Positions 33,585 through 42,365 of a stretch of DNA of 64,000 nt are shown piece after piece. Below the pieces are notes generated by a model. That model saw only the letters and a list, made by a program, of their open reading frames with translations, was not told where the DNA came from and did no database searches. The stretch comes from Phycisphaerae bacterium (GTDB lineage Bacteria > Planctomycetota > Phycisphaerae > Sedimentisphaerales > Anaerobacaceae). Within the stretch, counting starts at the first letter, position 1. Every line of letters starts with the position of its first letter. Made by a program: the position numbers and the translations under genes. The DNA lies in the NCBI GenBank assembly GCA_028714855.1, contig JAQTLP010000003.1:62001-126000 (forward strand), in the 5' to 3' direction.

Positions 33585-34334
33585 ATGAAAATGATAATCG
33601 CAATCTGTGTCGCAGCAGGATTGATGATTTTTACGGCCCCTGCGGTCTATGCATTACCATCGGATAATTTCGATGACAATTCAAGGGACATATCTCTATG
33701 GAATCTCTATGGCGAGAATGATTTCGTATGGCTGGAAGAAATCAACCAGCGACTGGAGCTGCGCTCAATAGCATCGTATCCGGACCCTGATTATTTCGCC
33801 AATGGCTGGGGGCTTCTGCCAACGGACGACTTTTCCTTAAAGATAGATTTCAGTCACATTTCCGAACTTCCGAACGCTGACTTTTCCCTTCACCTTGGTC
33901 TCGCCAAGGATGAGGATAACTATGTTGTAATAGAGGCCGGCTATGGAGATGCCGAAGGGAGCGGCACTCACTCATTTTTTTACTGTGGTGTAACTATAGA
34001 CGGCACCGAAATCAGCAAAGGCGAGAAGGATAAGACCGAAGATTTCGGAACTCTGCATATATCTTACGATGCGAGCAAAGACGAATTATACCTGAGCGAT
34101 GCCGGCTACTGGACAGATGATGCCTGGGTCACCATCCCGGATTTGCTGCAGGATACGTGGGGCGGCAGCGCTGTCTCACCATATATAGGCGGCTGGGCCT
34201 ATGGCACACCCCTGGCTTCCGGCGACGCCTACCTCGACAACTTCGTGGTCGATAGCGGCGAGTTAGTTCCCGAGCCGGCAACGGTTGCCCTGCTGGGCCT
34301 TGGTGCGTTGAGTCTGATTCGCAGAAAAAAATAA
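33585..34334 (+). CDS. PEP-CTERM sorting-domain protein, first of the seven-gene array
   Basis: This 249-residue protein has a signal peptide (MKMIIAICVAAGLMIFTAPA) and a beta-rich laminin-G/concanavalin-like body (FDDNSRDISLWNLY, then FSLKIDFSHIS). Its tail is VPEPATVALLGLGALSLIRR with a basic end. The start follows GAGGAAAAC. It directly follows leader module copy 2, so it is a likely target of the sigma-54 system. Confidence 0.85.
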   Translation: MKMIIAICVAAGLMIFTAPAVYALPSDNFDDNSRDISLWNLYGENDFVWLEEINQRLELRSIASYPDPDYFANGWGLLPTDDFSLKIDFSHISELPNADFSLHLGLAKDEDNYVVIEAGYGDAEGSGTHSFFYCGVTIDGTEISKGEKDKTEDFGTLHISYDASKDELYLSDAGYWTDDAWVTIPDLLQDTWGGSAVSPYIGGWAYGTPLASGDAYLDNFVVDSGELVPEPATVALLGLGALSLIRRKK

Positions 34335-34387
34335 ACAAAAAGAATGTAATAAAAGAAACTGAAAATTTAATGGAAATAAGGAGAAAA

Positions 34388-35173
34388 ATGATGAAGAAAT
34401 TAAATGCAACCTGGTTAGTAGTTGCGTGTGCCATAGCAGCATTATTGGTCTCGGCCATGCCGGTTCAGGCCGGTCTGGTCACTTTCGATGGTCCCGGCTA
34501 TGTTGCTGGCGCGACGCCGCCGGCGCCATGGACGGACCGTTATACCGCAACAGGTGACCCCAAATCCGACCTCGTGTACCAAGTCGTGGCCGGCGCCGGT
34601 GTCGACGGTTCGCAGGCCCTGACAGTCTTTCAGAACGGCTACTTGGAAGGTGCTGCCGTCTATATGCTGCCCACGCCGCTGACCTCGGCCGATGGTGCTC
34701 AGCGCATCTCGGTGATGCTGGACCCGTCGCAGAACGACCCTTATAACTTCACTTCTTTCGGTGGTGTCTCTATGGGACGCGGCGGTTGGATACAAGACAG
34801 TACGGCTGTCTTTCGCAGCGTCAATTTCTTAAAGAATGGAGCCACGAACTTCCAGATTGTTGGCCCCGGTGGTTTATTTGGACCCTTCGTAGCGTCAGCA
34901 GCACAGAACTATTACGAGATTGCATTCGATATCAATGCTGATTTCTCCTTGATTTTAATCACCGTGACCGCACCGGGCGGCGCCACGATGACTCAAACCA
35001 CAAGCTGGGACGGCGGGGATATCAACAAGGTCTGGCTGTGGGACGGCGACAGTGAGTATAGCGGCCAGCCCGTCTATTACGATAACCTGTACGCAGGCGT
35101 CCCCGAACCGGCAACGGTTGCCCTGCTGGGACTTGGTGCTTTGAGTCTGATTCGCAGGAAACGAAGCGTGTAA
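34388..35173 (+). CDS. PEP-CTERM sorting-domain protein
   Basis: The protein has 261 residues. The start at 34388 follows AAGGAGAAAA and gives a signal peptide (KKLNATWLVVACAIAALLVS). The body resembles a sugar-binding or concanavalin-like beta sandwich, ending in WLWDGDSEYSGQPVYYDNL. The tail is VPEPATVALLGLGALSLIRR and then KRSV. The tail and the bases just after the stop closely resemble those of the 37598 gene. Confidence 0.84.
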   Translation: MMKKLNATWLVVACAIAALLVSAMPVQAGLVTFDGPGYVAGATPPAPWTDRYTATGDPKSDLVYQVVAGAGVDGSQALTVFQNGYLEGAAVYMLPTPLTSADGAQRISVMLDPSQNDPYNFTSFGGVSMGRGGWIQDSTAVFRSVNFLKNGATNFQIVGPGGLFGPFVASAAQNYYEIAFDINADFSLILITVTAPGGATMTQTTSWDGGDINKVWLWDGDSEYSGQPVYYDNLYAGVPEPATVALLGLGALSLIRRKRSV

Positions 35174-35195
35174 GTTCGAAAAGGAATAATTGTCG

Positions 35196-35214
35196 GCTGC
35201 GGTCGATCCGCAGC
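35196..35214 (+). terminator. Hairpin followed by an A-run after the 34388 gene
   Basis: GCTGCGG (35196-35202) pairs with CCGCAGC (35208-35214), followed by A6. The preceding AAAAGGAATAATTGT and the hairpin recur after the 37598 gene at 38302-38334. With A rather than T after the stem, it is probably an mRNA-processing or attenuation element, not a full terminator. Confidence 0.4.
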
Positions 35215-35255
35215 AAAAAATAACAATATCAACTAATGCGGAAAGGAGAATTAAA

Positions 35256-35993
35256 ATGAAAAAGTTAATTTTAACAAGCTTGTGTGTGCTGTTTTTCGCA
35301 GGCACGGCCTTGGCAGATTGGAATCCGGGCGACTCATATAAGATGCATTATCCACAACTGCCAGACCCCACCGGATGGGATGTGCAAGCTAATGACCCTG
35401 AGTTGGCTGACGACTGGCTGTGCACGGGAACCGGTCCGGTCTCAGACATACACATCTGGTATTCTGTGTTCGGCGATGAATATAGCGCTATTCTTCAGGG
35501 TGGGGTTGTGAGAATCTACTCGGACAGCCCCGACCCGGACGATGATGGTCCGCTTTTCAGTCATCCGGATAAGAAGCTGTGGGAATGGGTATTTAGCATC
35601 GATGATCCGCGTGTAAGTTCGCGTTTGTACGGTACGGGTGACCAGGGCTGGTACAATCCCAGAAACGAAGAGGTGTATGCCAATAACCACGACAACATCT
35701 ACCAACTCAACATCGTCGATATCCCTGACCCATTCGAGCAGAAGGAAGGCGAAGTCTACTGGCTGGCCCTGCAGTTAAATGCGACCTTCGCTATGGGATG
35801 GAAAACCTCGTTGGACCACTGGAATGACGATGCCGTCTGGTCGAACGGGACGATCGGAGGTCCATGGAACGAGTTATGTGACCCCTACACCGGACAATCG
35901 CTGGATATGGCATTCGTCATTACGCCAGAGCCAGCAACGGTTGCGTTGCTCGGTCTTGGCGCTTTAAGTCTTATCAGGAAGAAACGTGCATAA
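35256..35993 (+). CDS. PEP-CTERM sorting-domain protein
   Basis: This 245-residue protein starts after AAAGGAGAATTAAA. The signal peptide ends in ALA, and the mature domain opens DWNPGDSYKMHYPQLPDPTG with GWDVQA. That opening belongs, as far as I recall, to a domain type common in secreted Phycisphaerae proteins (from memory, not verified). The tail is TPEPATVALLGLGALSLIRK. Acidic and Trp residues are frequent, suggesting an extracellular beta fold. No active site was recognised. Confidence 0.84.
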   Translation: MKKLILTSLCVLFFAGTALADWNPGDSYKMHYPQLPDPTGWDVQANDPELADDWLCTGTGPVSDIHIWYSVFGDEYSAILQGGVVRIYSDSPDPDDDGPLFSHPDKKLWEWVFSIDDPRVSSRLYGTGDQGWYNPRNEEVYANNHDNIYQLNIVDIPDPFEQKEGEVYWLALQLNATFAMGWKTSLDHWNDDAVWSNGTIGGPWNELCDPYTGQSLDMAFVITPEPATVALLGLGALSLIRKKRA

Positions 35994-36014
35994 ATAAAAA
36001 AGAAAGGTCCAAAA

Positions 36015-36040
36015 TGCGGAGCACTTTATAGTGCTCCGCA
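36015..36040 (+). terminator. Perfect 10-bp hairpin between PEP-CTERM genes
   Basis: TGCGGAGCAC (36015-36024) pairs exactly with GTGCTCCGCA (36031-36040) around TTTATA. There is no T-run. It may set relative expression by stabilising the upstream message. Confidence 0.5.
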
Positions 36041-36074
36041 GAATGGCCTTGAAACTAAAAAAAGAGGAAAAGGT

Positions 36075-36776
36075 ATGAAAAATCATTGTTTAATACTCAT
36101 CTTACTAACGTTTCTTTCTGTCGAATTCATACCGGCCAATGCCAAGGCCAGTCTTACGATAGCAACGTTTGCCGACCCATCAAGAAACAGCAACAATCCG
36201 CTGTTTACCGTGGATTTTACGCAAATGAAATTCACTGGCGGATGGGATGATGAAAAAACAGGTCTGACCCTCGAAATCCCTTATAGCGATTACACCATTG
36301 AAAACGGTACTGCTTTTGAAAATGTGTGGTTTGAAATGACTGACGTGAACATAACAGACATAGATGTTATATGGGGTCAGAAATTTGGTCAGACTGGTTC
36401 CGGCGTGATTAGCTTTTACGAAGACGACACTAACACAGACCCATTGGTGGTTATTGAATTTGATAGTGGTCTTGTATGGCAGCAGAGCTTTGGAGGGGAC
36501 GAAATATTTGTTGCTGAAAACGTAACAATTACAGGTTCCAAAATCACCGGCACACTTTCAGAGGAACAATTTACTTTCGGTTTTGCTAATCAGGCGAAAC
36601 TGCCAGGCCCTACTGACTGGAACGATGGATTTACCGCCACGGCGGCATTTACTTCATCAGCAGTTTCCACTTCCGCACCGGCCCCCGAGCCGGCAACGAT
36701 TTGTCTGCTCGGCCTCGGCGCTTTAAGTCTGCTTCGCAGCAGGAAAAAGAAAACACAAGACAAGGACAATGAATGA
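36075..36776 (+). CDS. PEP-CTERM protein, paralogue of the 22652 gene
   Basis: This 233-residue protein has a signal peptide and the domain opening TIATFADPSRNSNNPLFTVD and GGWDDEKTGLTLEIPYSD. These match the protein at 22652-23290 in order and spacing. The tail is APEPATICLLGLGALSLLRS followed by a longer basic-acidic end (KKKTQDKDNE). Ribosome site AGAGGAAAAGG precedes the ATG. Confidence 0.84.
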   Translation: MKNHCLILILLTFLSVEFIPANAKASLTIATFADPSRNSNNPLFTVDFTQMKFTGGWDDEKTGLTLEIPYSDYTIENGTAFENVWFEMTDVNITDIDVIWGQKFGQTGSGVISFYEDDTNTDPLVVIEFDSGLVWQQSFGGDEIFVAENVTITGSKITGTLSEEQFTFGFANQAKLPGPTDWNDGFTATAAFTSSAVSTSAPAPEPATICLLGLGALSLLRSRKKKTQDKDNE

Positions 36777-36805
36777 TTGTTAATTAAATTTTGACTGGAA
36801 AAACC

Positions 36806-37585
36806 ATGAAAAAAACTGAAATTTTAGCGATAACAATTATCTGCCTGACTCTGACCGTCAGCGCAGCTAACGCCGATATCGGACCGCTCTCAACATCAAC
36901 AAGCCAGGCATCAATAGATTGGACATCGTTGACTGTAACCGGAGACATTACGTGGCTTGATAAAGGCAGTGAGTCACACACCCGGGCAGAAGATGATACA
37001 GCGTGGGATGAGGATTACGACGCAGCATCGGGATGGGTTGACACAGACGCTTTCGCTTCGATAACAGGTTCGGTTTACCATGCATACGGTGATGCTTATA
37101 CCGATGCTGATAGATTATTCGAAGAGGTGTATGCGATTGTAAATGAAACTACCACAACGTGGGCATATGCTGATGCATATGCGTATCGCTGGGGCGACTT
37201 CATTGCAAACTCGTCCGGCTCGGTAACATTTTCAGCAGATTACGGGCTTTCGCAGGACTTAGGGTCGGAGAATCCAGGTAACTGGACGTATGGTTTTGCA
37301 GAAGCAGGGTTATGGCTGAAGAAAGAAAACACGAATGATGAAGTCGAAGACATAGCAGAACTCGAAAACTTTAACTTTTGGGCGGATGGCCAAGTTATTA
37401 ACTATTCGGACAACGGCACATTGACAATAACACTATGGTTTGAGGCAGGAGAGATAGGGCTTTTTGACGCCTGGGTATATAACGAAGCAGTGGCGGCAAT
37501 CCCCGAACCGGCAACGATTTGTCTGCTCGGCCTCGGCGTTTTGAGTCTCGTTATCAAAAAGAAGCAGCAACTAAAAATAAAATAA
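36806..37585 (+). CDS. PEP-CTERM sorting-domain protein rich in Asp, Ala, Tyr and Trp
   Basis: This 259-residue protein uses the ATG at 36806; an upstream TTG at 36791 is less likely. A signal peptide ends near ANA. The body has many D, W, Y and A residues (AYADAYAYRWGDF) and no recognised domain. The tail is IPEPATICLLGLGVLSLVIK. Twelve bases separate its stop from the next start, so the pair is probably co-transcribed. Confidence 0.82.
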   Translation: MKKTEILAITIICLTLTVSAANADIGPLSTSTSQASIDWTSLTVTGDITWLDKGSESHTRAEDDTAWDEDYDAASGWVDTDAFASITGSVYHAYGDAYTDADRLFEEVYAIVNETTTTWAYADAYAYRWGDFIANSSGSVTFSADYGLSQDLGSENPGNWTYGFAEAGLWLKKENTNDEVEDIAELENFNFWADGQVINYSDNGTLTITLWFEAGEIGLFDAWVYNEAVAAIPEPATICLLGLGVLSLVIKKKQQLKIK

Positions 37586-37597
37586 GGAGAACTTCAG

Positions 37598-38290
37598 ATG
37601 AAAAAATTGACCGCTATCTGTGCAATTTTCTTAATTTCGTCGGTCTCGCCCAACACCGTCTCGGCCTTAACCAATGGCGGATTCGAATCCGGAAACTTTA
37701 CCGGCTGGACCACGATCGGCGTCGCTTCCATCGAGACTGCAGCTTATGGAGCCGGCCCTACCAAAGGTTCATATCAAGCGTTGGTGGTCAGCGAGGGTGG
37801 TTCTTTAGTTTCGGATTCCGCCATAGAGACATTTCTTGGCCTTCCGGTTGGAACACTGGATGGCTTCTTATTCGACGACGATGCGACCGCAGGTTCAGCA
37901 ATCAAACAAACTATCACGGTCAGCGAGGGTGATGTGCTGACGTTCGATTGGAATTTCCTGACGGACGAGGTGGAAGAGGGAGACAATGTCCGTGATTTTG
38001 CGTTCGTCTCGCTCTCCACCGGATACGCAGATATCCTGGCGGACGCGGTTTTTTCGGTGTTCGTTCCGTCCAGTACCCCGTTTAACGACGAAACCGGCTT
38101 TGCTATGTTTTCATACGGCTTCACAACCAGCGGAACTTTTACCCTGGGTTTTGGGGTGATGCATGTGGAAGATAATGATGTCGATTCCGGCCTGCTGCTC
38201 GACAATGTTATTGTCACTCCCGAGCCGGCAACGGTTGCTCTGCTCGGCCTCGGTGGTTTGAGTCTGCTTCGCAGAAAACGGAGCGTGTAA
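37598..38290 (+). CDS. PEP-CTERM sorting-domain protein
   Basis: This 230-residue protein follows AAGGAGAACTTCAG. After the signal peptide it opens LTNGGFESGNFTGWTTIGVA, the typical start of a galactose-binding-like (jelly-roll) domain, so carbohydrate binding is possible (inference). The tail is TPEPATVALLGLGGLSLLRR and then KRSV. Confidence 0.85.
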   Translation: MKKLTAICAIFLISSVSPNTVSALTNGGFESGNFTGWTTIGVASIETAAYGAGPTKGSYQALVVSEGGSLVSDSAIETFLGLPVGTLDGFLFDDDATAGSAIKQTITVSEGDVLTFDWNFLTDEVEEGDNVRDFAFVSLSTGYADILADAVFSVFVPSSTPFNDETGFAMFSYGFTTSGTFTLGFGVMHVEDNDVDSGLLLDNVIVTPEPATVALLGLGGLSLLRRKRSV

Positions 38291-38317
38291 GTTTGATTTA
38301 AAAGGAATAATTGTTGA

Positions 38318-38334
38318 CTGCGGGCGGTCCGCAG
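38318..38334 (+). terminator. Hairpin with A-run after the 37598 gene, second copy
   Basis: CTGCGG (38318-38323) pairs with CCGCAG (38329-38334) and is followed by CAAAAA. Together with the preceding AAAAGGAATAATTGT it is a copy of the element at 35181-35216. Confidence 0.4.
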
Positions 38335-38375
38335 CAAAAACGGGAATATTACCAGAATAAAAAGAAGGATTAAAA

Positions 38376-38924
38376 ATGAAACTATTGATTCTGATTTGCC
38401 TGCTGGTTGCGACGGTAGCTGTGCCTGCCTCGACGGCAAGAGCCGCAGGCGCAGGCATAAATCCGGCAGTATGGAATTTCGCATTAGAGAGTCCCGCAGG
38501 AGATGCGTCCTGGACCTCAGCCACAAATGTTGTCACAGGTTGGCCACAGTACGATTATAGCTGGGCGTTAAGCTATGCGGATGCGCAGGTGGGCGGCGGC
38601 TGGTACGACGTACTGGGCTACATACCTGAAAGTGACAAAAGCGGCTCCGGTACCGAATATGCACTTCCCTTTGTCGTATTAGACATCAATTTAGGAGAAC
38701 CAGGGATATTTACCGCCCACGTCCTGGCCGGCGTAGACGCCGGCGGTTATGGCTACGCAAATATTACTGACGTAACTCTCGGTCAAGTCGGGGGCTACGA
38801 TGTAACAGGCTTCCGATGCGGCGGAACAGCGACGGTCACAGCTGTCCCCGAGCCAGCAACGATGGCTATCCTCGGCCTCGGCGGTTTGCTGATTGGTCGA
38901 AACAGGAAATTTAACAAGAAATAA
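38376..38924 (+). CDS. PEP-CTERM sorting-domain protein, last of the array
   Basis: This 182-residue protein has a signal peptide (MKLLILICLLVATVAVPAST) and a compact Gly/Tyr/Ala-rich body. Its tail, VPEPATMAILGLGGLLIGRN, is followed by a basic end. The start follows GAAGGATTAAAA. It closes the plus-strand array. Confidence 0.82.
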   Translation: MKLLILICLLVATVAVPASTARAAGAGINPAVWNFALESPAGDASWTSATNVVTGWPQYDYSWALSYADAQVGGGWYDVLGYIPESDKSGSGTEYALPFVVLDINLGEPGIFTAHVLAGVDAGGYGYANITDVTLGQVGGYDVTGFRCGGTATVTAVPEPATMAILGLGGLLIGRNRKFNKK

Positions 38925-38977
38925 AAATAGCCACGGCTAATTAATAAGCAGTCGTGTTTGATATATATTGGTAGCCG

Positions 38978-39009
38978 AGCCGACCGGGCTGATTCAAGCC
39001 CTGTCGGCT
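38978..39009. terminator. Strong hairpin between the PEP-CTERM array and tRNA-His
   Basis: AGCCGACCGGGC pairs with GCCCTGTCGGCT (one mismatch) around an eight-base loop. It can end the array on the plus strand and lies 20 bases downstream of tRNA-His on the minus strand. T-runs are weak on both sides. Confidence 0.55.
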
Positions 39010-39029
39010 TTCGGTATTTGAAGGGAAAG

Positions 39030-39104
39030 GGTGAAAGACGGGATTCGAACCCGCGACCCCTGGATCCACAATCCAGTGCTCTAACCAGCTGAGCTACTTT
39101 CACC
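39030..39104 (-). tRNA. tRNA-His (anticodon GTG)
   Basis: The minus strand folds as a cloverleaf. The acceptor stem is GTGAAAG with CTTTCAC, plus the extra 5' G facing the discriminator C that is typical of tRNA-His. The D arm is AGCTCAGCTGGTTAGAGC, the anticodon loop holds GTG between GGATT and ATCC, and the T arm has GGTTCGAATCC. No CCA was judged to be encoded. Confidence 0.95.
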
Positions 39105-39153
39105 AAATCAACCACCTATTGTCCACTGATTACTGATGATTGTCAATAGTCAC

Positions 39154-39180
39154 AAAAAGGGCGCCCATACAGGCGCCCTA
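39154..39180 (-). terminator. Intrinsic terminator of ppdK
   Basis: On the minus strand AGGGCGCC pairs with GGCGCCCT around a short loop and is followed by T5. It starts about 25 bases after the ppdK stop. Confidence 0.85.
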
Positions 39181-39203
39181 AGGTGTTTTCGCAAATTTAC
39201 GGT

Positions 39204-41924
39204 TTAACCGTTCGTAACCATCGCCTGCGCAGAAGCTAATCTCGCAATAGGCACCCTGAACGGTGAACACGAAACATAATTCATCCCGACCCGGTGACAG
39301 AAATCGATGCTGCTCGGCTCACCACCGTGCTCGCCACAGATACCGACTTCAAGGGTTTTTCGCGTCTTGCGGCCTCGCTGAATGCCTATTTTTATCAGCT
39401 CGCCGATGCCCTTCTGGTCGAGGGCCTGGAACGGGTCCTGCGGAAGTATGCCCTTTTCGAGATAAGCCGGCACAAATCCGCCTATATCGTCGCGAGAAAA
39501 CCCGAAGCCCATCTGGGTCATATCATTCGTTCCGAAGGAGAAAAATTCCACAGACTCGGCTATCTCGTCGGCCACAATCGCCGCCCGCGGTATTTCTATC
39601 ATCGTGCCAATCATATGCTTGATTTTCTTAAGGCCGAATTTAGCCAAAACTTCCTGATAAACTTCTTTCACAATCACCATCTGGTCGTTGATTTCTTTCA
39701 CATCGCAGACCACCGGTATCATCATTTCCGGATACGGCTTCTTTCCTGCTTTAAGAAGCTCAGCCGCCGCCTCGAAGACCGCCTTAATCTGCATTCGGCT
39801 TACTTCAGGATAAGTAACGCCCAAACGCACACCTCTGTGTCCCATCATCGGGTTCGATTCGTGCAGAGCATTGGCACGTTTGGACAGTTCCTCCAGACTT
39901 ATATTCAAATCGCCGGCCAATTGCTGCAATTTGGCGGGGTCCCGCGGCACAAACTCATGCAGCGGCGGGTCAAGCAACCGAATCACTACCGGCAAACCAT
40001 CCATCGCCTCTAATGTTCCCTTGATGTCTTTTTTAACATACGGGAATAATTCGTCTAACGCTTTTATTCTTTCCTCTACGGTTTTGGAAACAATCATCTT
40101 GCGAAGGATAAACAACGGCTGGTCGGAACTTTTGCCGTAGAACATATGCTCGGTCCTGAATAGGCCGATGCCCTCGGCCCCGAACGCTCTTGCCCTTTGT
40201 GCGTCTTCCGGCGTGTCGGCGTTAGTGCGTATCCCAAGCTTCCTTACGGAATCACAGACCTTCAGGAAGCTGTTGAGGACCTTGTTCTCTTCTCCAACGT
40301 CCATCATCGGCAGTTGCCCTTCGTAAACATTGCCTTTGGTGCCGTTGAGCGTAATCCAGTCGCCTTCCTTCAATATCTTTTCGTCGGCCTTGATTTCCTT
40401 TTTGGCGTGATCGACGTGCAAAGCCCCGCACCCCACGATACAGCACTTGCCCCAGCCGCGGGCAACCAGTGCGGCGTGCGAAGTCATTCCGCCGCGGGCC
40501 GTCAAAATCGCCTCTGCCGCCCGCATACCCTCAACGTCTTCTGGATTGGTTTCTTCACGAACAAGTATTACCTTCTTGCCTTGCTTTTTCCATTCGACCG
40601 CATCGGCGGCGGAAAATACGATTTGCCCCGTCGCCCCGCCCGGCCCCGCAGGCAAACCCTTGGCCAACGGCTTATGTTCCTTCTCCGTTTTTGGGTCAAT
40701 TATCGGGTGCAGCAGTTCATCAAGCTGCGATGGTGTCACACGCATTACCGCTTCTTCTTTCTTTATCAGCTTTTCTCTGAGCATATCAACAGCCATTTGA
40801 ACCGCTGCTGGCCCGTTGCGCTTGCCGACTCGGCACTGCAACATAAACAACCGCCCCCTCTCGATGGTAAACTCAATGTCCTGCATATCGTGGTAGTGCC
40901 TTTCGAGCTTGTTCTGAATTGCGTCAAGCTGCTTGTAAATCTTAGGCATTGCCTTTTCCAGCGAAACCAGCTCCCTGTTCTGCTCGCTCTTGGTGGCCTC
41001 GTTAAGCGGGTTGGGAGTGCGGGTGCCTGCCACTACGTCCTCACCCTGTGCATTGACTAACCATTCGCCGTAGAACTTGTTCTCGCCTGTTGCGGGATTG
41101 CGGGTGAACGCAACGCCCGTCGCCGAATCCGTCCCCATATTGCCGAACACCATCGTTTGAACATTGACCGCCGTCCCCCATTCGTCCGGTATGCCTTCTA
41201 TCTTCCGGTAGCTTACCGCTCGTTTGCCGTTCCATGAAGCAAATACCGCGTGAATGCCTCCCCATAATTGCTCGTTCGGCTCGTCAGGGAAATCCTTGCC
41301 TAAAACTTCTTTGATTTTCTTTTTAAATTGATTGCAGAGCTGTTTCAAATCATCGGCCGTCATGTCAGTATCGCCTTTATAGCCCTTGCGTTTTTTCAAA
41401 TCCGCCATAATCTTTTCCATCTGTTTGCGGATGCCTTCTTCGTCCTTAGGCTCGATACCTGCCGCCTTTTCCATTACCACATCGGCATACATCATAATCA
41501 GCCGACGGTATGCATCGTAAACAAAGCGGGTATTCCCGCCGCTCTGCTCTATCAAACCAGGGATGGTTTTTTCGGTTAAGCCGACATTCAATACCGTCTC
41601 CATCATTCCCGGCATCGACTTACGTGCCCCCGAGCGAACCGATACCAAAAGCGGATTCTGGATATCGCCGAATTTCTTGCCCATCAGTTTCTCTACTCTC
41701 TTCAGCGATTCTTCCACTTTCTCTTTAAGCCCCTTCGGGTCTTTCTTTTTATTTTTATAGTAATAAGTGCAGACTTCCGTAGTAATCGTAAACCCCGGAG
41801 GGACCGGCACGCCAAGCTTGGCCATCTCTGCAAGGTTTGCACCTTTGCCGCCCAGAAGCTCTTTCATTTTTGCGTTGCCGTCCGCTTTGCCGCCGCCGAA
41901 GAAATAAACCTGTTTCGCTGCCAT
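39204..41924 (-). CDS. ppdK: Pyruvate, phosphate dikinase
   Basis: This enzyme interconverts pyruvate, ATP and phosphate with PEP, AMP and pyrophosphate. The 906-residue protein has an N-terminal ATP-grasp domain (GGKGANLAEMAKLGVPVPPG), the phosphohistidine swivel domain (GGMTSHAALVARGWGK, His near residue 482), and the C-terminal PEP/pyruvate barrel (GTNDMTQMGFGFSRDD, then GICGEHGG). The start follows AAAGGAGATTTTCAGAA and a near-consensus promoter lies upstream. Confidence 0.97.
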   Translation of the reverse strand: MAAKQVYFFGGGKADGNAKMKELLGGKGANLAEMAKLGVPVPPGFTITTEVCTYYYKNKKKDPKGLKEKVEESLKRVEKLMGKKFGDIQNPLLVSVRSGARKSMPGMMETVLNVGLTEKTIPGLIEQSGGNTRFVYDAYRRLIMMYADVVMEKAAGIEPKDEEGIRKQMEKIMADLKKRKGYKGDTDMTADDLKQLCNQFKKKIKEVLGKDFPDEPNEQLWGGIHAVFASWNGKRAVSYRKIEGIPDEWGTAVNVQTMVFGNMGTDSATGVAFTRNPATGENKFYGEWLVNAQGEDVVAGTRTPNPLNEATKSEQNRELVSLEKAMPKIYKQLDAIQNKLERHYHDMQDIEFTIERGRLFMLQCRVGKRNGPAAVQMAVDMLREKLIKKEEAVMRVTPSQLDELLHPIIDPKTEKEHKPLAKGLPAGPGGATGQIVFSAADAVEWKKQGKKVILVREETNPEDVEGMRAAEAILTARGGMTSHAALVARGWGKCCIVGCGALHVDHAKKEIKADEKILKEGDWITLNGTKGNVYEGQLPMMDVGEENKVLNSFLKVCDSVRKLGIRTNADTPEDAQRARAFGAEGIGLFRTEHMFYGKSSDQPLFILRKMIVSKTVEERIKALDELFPYVKKDIKGTLEAMDGLPVVIRLLDPPLHEFVPRDPAKLQQLAGDLNISLEELSKRANALHESNPMMGHRGVRLGVTYPEVSRMQIKAVFEAAAELLKAGKKPYPEMMIPVVCDVKEINDQMVIVKEVYQEVLAKFGLKKIKHMIGTMIEIPRAAIVADEIAESVEFFSFGTNDMTQMGFGFSRDDIGGFVPAYLEKGILPQDPFQALDQKGIGELIKIGIQRGRKTRKTLEVGICGEHGGEPSSIDFCHRVGMNYVSCSPFRVPIARLASAQAMVTNG

Positions 41925-41975
41925 TTCTGAAAATCTCCTTTCATTATGTCTAATGCACTGCTGTAAAAACCAAGT

Positions 41976-42004
41976 AGTATATTACTCCGAACCCGATATG
42001 TCAA
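41976..42004 (-). promoter_or_regulatory. Sigma-70 promoter for ppdK
   Basis: On the minus strand TTGACA (41999-42004, perfect) and TATACT (41976-41981, five of six) are separated by 17 bases, about 50 bases before the ppdK ATG. Confidence 0.75.
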
Positions 42005-42104
42005 CACTTTACTGCGTTTAGCCCTGCCATCTTTTATCCGCCGTGGCCAAGGATTCCGCTGGACAAGAATTTATTCGCAAAAGCGTAAGAATTTCAATCA
42101 AAAG

Positions 42105-42240
42105 TGCAGATTTTCGAACCAAACGCGCAAGTTTATGTAAGAAACGTTCGAAAACGTTCAAAAACCATACAGAAATATTCAAAAACAGTACCAAAACTAT
42201 ACGGAAATATTCGACAATTTTTTACCTATATGCGCAAATG
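42105..42240. repeat. Phased A-tract intergenic element, copy 2
   Basis: This resembles the element at 5461-5585: A-tracts of three to five bases spaced about 8-13 bases apart, ending with AATTTTTTACC, five bases, and TGCGCAAAT. It lies in the 750-base gap between ppdK and the protease gene. The open frame across it (42043-42291) looks low-complexity and is not called as a gene. Confidence 0.5.
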
Positions 42241-42365
42241 ATTGAAATCTCCTCCACAAGTCATCGGGGTGTCCTTGGGAGGACAAATTGACTAAGGTTG
42301 GTGAGCTCCCTCGACAAGGCTCGGGACCTGCGCTCCGGCCTGCGCATTTGATTGAAATTTCCTCC
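42231..42365. repeat. Pair of 25-base direct repeats 110 bases apart
   Basis: Copies at 42231-42255 and 42341-42365 share TGCGCA..TGATTGAAAT.TCCTCC with three differences in 25. A shorter relative (TGCGCTTTTGATTGATTTC) occurs near 60150. Together with the A-tract element they suggest a family of non-coding repeats in this genome. Confidence 0.55.

Noticed and set aside
40197-41060. 287-residue open frame on the plus strand
   Set aside because: It is antisense to ppdK, which is unambiguous.
42043-42291. 82-residue frame in the ppdK-protease gap
   Set aside because: It covers the phased A-tracts; composition is low-complexity and no start signal is present.
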